Shown here: positions 62,699-64,000 of the stretch, piece after piece
How positions within the stretch are numbered: the stretch's first letter is position 1
How the letters are laid out: every line of letters begins with the position of its first letter
DNA from: Clostridia bacterium
GTDB taxonomy: Bacteria > Bacillota > Clostridia > Christensenellales > Borkfalkiaceae
Assembly: GCA_017468085.1 (NCBI GenBank)
Contig: JAFUJR010000006.1
Location: 1-64,000 of the forward strand
Direction of reading: 5' to 3'
DNA length: 64,000 nucleotides
Made by a program: the position numbers and the translations under genes
Notes under the pieces: model-generated
The model's database searches: none
What the model saw: the letters and a program-made list of their open reading frames with translations, nothing else
What the model was told of the DNA's origin: nothing

Positions 62699-64000
62699 TT
62701 ATGCGACAAGGCTATTTTTGTAAGCCTTAGCCGATTCGCCGTAACGGTACAAAGCCAAAGCAAGCTTGCCCATGTTCGTGTCGGTACCCTGCATTGCGTA
62801 AGCATAAGCGTTTACGCTGTAAGTCAAGGTTTGCATTTCAACGCCGTCGTAGGAAAGTACGAAAGTGTAGACGGTATCAAACTCGGTTGCAAGGAGCGCG
62901 TCCATATAAATTGTCGTGCCCGTAACCGCAACTTCAACGCCGTTCACGGTAAGCGTAACGTTTTCCGTCGTGCTAAGTTTTACAACGATTTTGTTGGTAT
63001 CGCCGAACCAAACGGTTGCGCCCGTAAACCATGCGCCGTAGGATTCAACGCCTTCGGGAAGTTCGCTGTTGGCAAGATTAAAATCATTCGTTGCAGGCGT
63101 AGCCGTGGAAGCCGTGCCAATGTTTGCAACGTCAGCCGTTGCGGGCGTTTCGTCAGTCGTTTCGTTTACGTAATTATACGCTGCGTCGCCGTAGTAAAGC
63201 AAATCGGTGAGTAGCTGTTTCAACTCGTCGGAAATTTCTTGATTCAACATATTCTGCGCGTAAGCCTTAACGCTGTATTCCGCTTTGCTTGCAATCACCA
63301 TATCGTTGAATTTAAGCTCAGCCGCAACGTTTTCAGCGATTTGGTTGGGAGCAACCGCAAACGAGAATACGTAATAATCGCCGTTTTTAACGCCTTCAAC
63401 AATTTCGGAATTTTCACCCATCGTGAAAGTCATTTGCGCGCTTGCAAACGTTTCGGACATAGACACGTAATAATTCAATTTAAGGTCTTCGCCAATCGTA
63501 AGGGTTGCTTGGTTGATTTTAGCAGATAAATCAACGGGAAGGAAGGAAATTTCTCTGACTTGGGTGGAGGTGTACCATTTTATATAGTTAGACCCCGTGG
63601 TGTTGTTAAACGAGAAATAAACGCCTTCTGTGTCGGTAATACCATACGTACCGTTTTCATTTTTCGTAATGGTTACGTTTAAAACGTTGCCACCGAACGC
63701 TTCACCGTCGTTTGCTTCATAAATATTGTAAGTGCCGTTTGCATTCTTTACGACGTAGAATACGTACGACATATCTATTTCAGTAATTGCGCCAAGTTCC
63801 GTTAAGCCGCTATCCGTTGCAACGTAGCGGTCTTTACTGCTATCCCATGCATTGCTAATATAGAAATAGTTACCGGAGGAGCGTTTTACTGCAAAATAGT
63901 AATACCCTTCATAAGTAATCGTTTCGGGGTCTTGCTCACCGCAACCTGCATTGGTACAGAAACCGTCGACGTAGTTATGCCCAAGCGCGGAAAGTTCTTC
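62699..64000 (-). CDS. C-terminal part of a surface protein (5' end outside the window)
   Basis: The frame is open from 62699 to the right edge. The ATG at 63772 is internal, since codons continue without a stop to base 64000. About 433 residues are visible. Near the edge is a Cys pair in GFCTNAGCGEQ, resembling short Cys-containing motifs of clostridial surface proteins. The rest is beta-rich with two similar units of about 150 residues, each ending in a S-V-K/N-A-Y-A helix followed by a YG-x-A-A/S-Y/K helix. No anchor or catalytic motif is seen. It heads an operon with the 47-residue peptide and a small lipoprotein. Confidence 0.75.
   Translation of the reverse strand, partial: EELSALGHNYVDGFCTNAGCGEQDPETITYEGYYYFAVKRSSGNYFYISNAWDSSKDRYVATDSGLTELGAITEIDMSYVFYVVKNANGTYNIYEANDGEAFGGNVLNVTITKNENGTYGITDTEGVYFSFNNTTGSNYIKWYTSTQVREISFLPVDLSAKINQATLTIGEDLKLNYYVSMSETFASAQMTFTMGENSEIVEGVKNGDYYVFSFAVAPNQIAENVAAELKFNDMVIASKAEYSVKAYAQNMLNQEISDELKQLLTDLLYYGDAAYNYVNETTDETPATADVANIGTASTATPATNDFNLANSELPEGVESYGAWFTGATVWFGDTNKIVVKLSTTENVTLTVNGVEVAVTGTTIYMDALLATEFDTVYTFVLSYDGVEMQTLTYSVNAYAYAMQGTDTNMGKLALALYRYGESAKAYKNSLVA

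Noticed and set aside
62699-63772. Complete 357-residue gene starting at 63772
   Set aside because: The frame stays open to the window edge with protein-like sequence upstream of that ATG, so the gene is truncated and not complete.

Overview
The window reads as a chromosome segment from an anaerobic, low-to-mid GC monoderm of the Bacillota (class Clostridia). The evidence is a Veg homologue, AGGAGG-type ribosome binding sites, many lipobox-bearing solute-binding and surface lipoproteins, MalF/MalG-type sugar importers without their own ATPase, and no outer-membrane or SusC/D genes. An uncultured gut lineage near Christensenellales would fit the style of the surface proteins, but that placement is inference. 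I see no phage, transposase, CRISPR array or intact RNA gene.

Layout. 1-9051 (+): the tail of an upstream gene, then a five-gene set of solute-binding lipoprotein, two permeases, a ~1,000-residue exported Ig-like protein and a DUF4838 lipoprotein. 9148-14573 (+): a putative TIM-barrel glycosidase, a GH38 alpha-mannosidase and a GH20 hexosaminidase-like enzyme. 14574-16995: a terminator-rich stretch with Veg, a small conserved-looking minus-strand gene and an AraC regulator divergent from a Gfo/Idh oxidoreductase. 18532-45816 (+): one long cluster of two giant repeat-bearing surface proteins with a 43-residue peptide gene between them, a six-hairpin glycosidase, a second copy of the five-gene importer/surface-protein set, a third repeat lipoprotein, a GH130 phosphorylase, a phosphohexomutase and a beta-glucuronidase. 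45892-50144 (+): a promoter, a GxDLY-type SGNH esterase and a large GH2 enzyme. 50283-57117: a second AraC regulator (-), a GH78 alpha-L-rhamnosidase, a second Gfo/Idh enzyme and a GH36 alpha-galactosidase (+). 57277-61184 (+): sbcD-sbcC. 61210-61302: a terminator and a tRNA-like minihelix. 61322-62005 (-): purC. 62229-64000 (-): a truncated surface protein, a second short peptide of the same type as the 43-mer, and a small acidic lipoprotein.

How the genes work together. The window looks like a Gram-positive glycan-acquisition island. Large exported Ig/beta-helix/DUF4838 proteins would bind or trim complex glycans at the cell surface. Lipoprotein-dependent ABC importers would bring in oligosaccharides, presumably energised by a shared MsmX-type ATPase encoded elsewhere. 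Predicted cytoplasmic GH38, GH20, GH130, GH2, GH36 and GH78 enzymes, an esterase and Gfo/Idh oxidoreductases would dismantle them, with mannose-1-phosphate entering metabolism through the mutase. The GH38/GH20/GH130/mutase set points to mannose- and GlcNAc-containing glycans such as N-glycans, while GH78, GH36 and beta-glucuronidase point to plant or mucin-type side chains. The most unusual points are the duplicated five-gene cassette, the five near-identical repeat modules across two adjacent genes (one fused to DUF4838), and the pair of short TTSPG peptides next to surface-protein genes.
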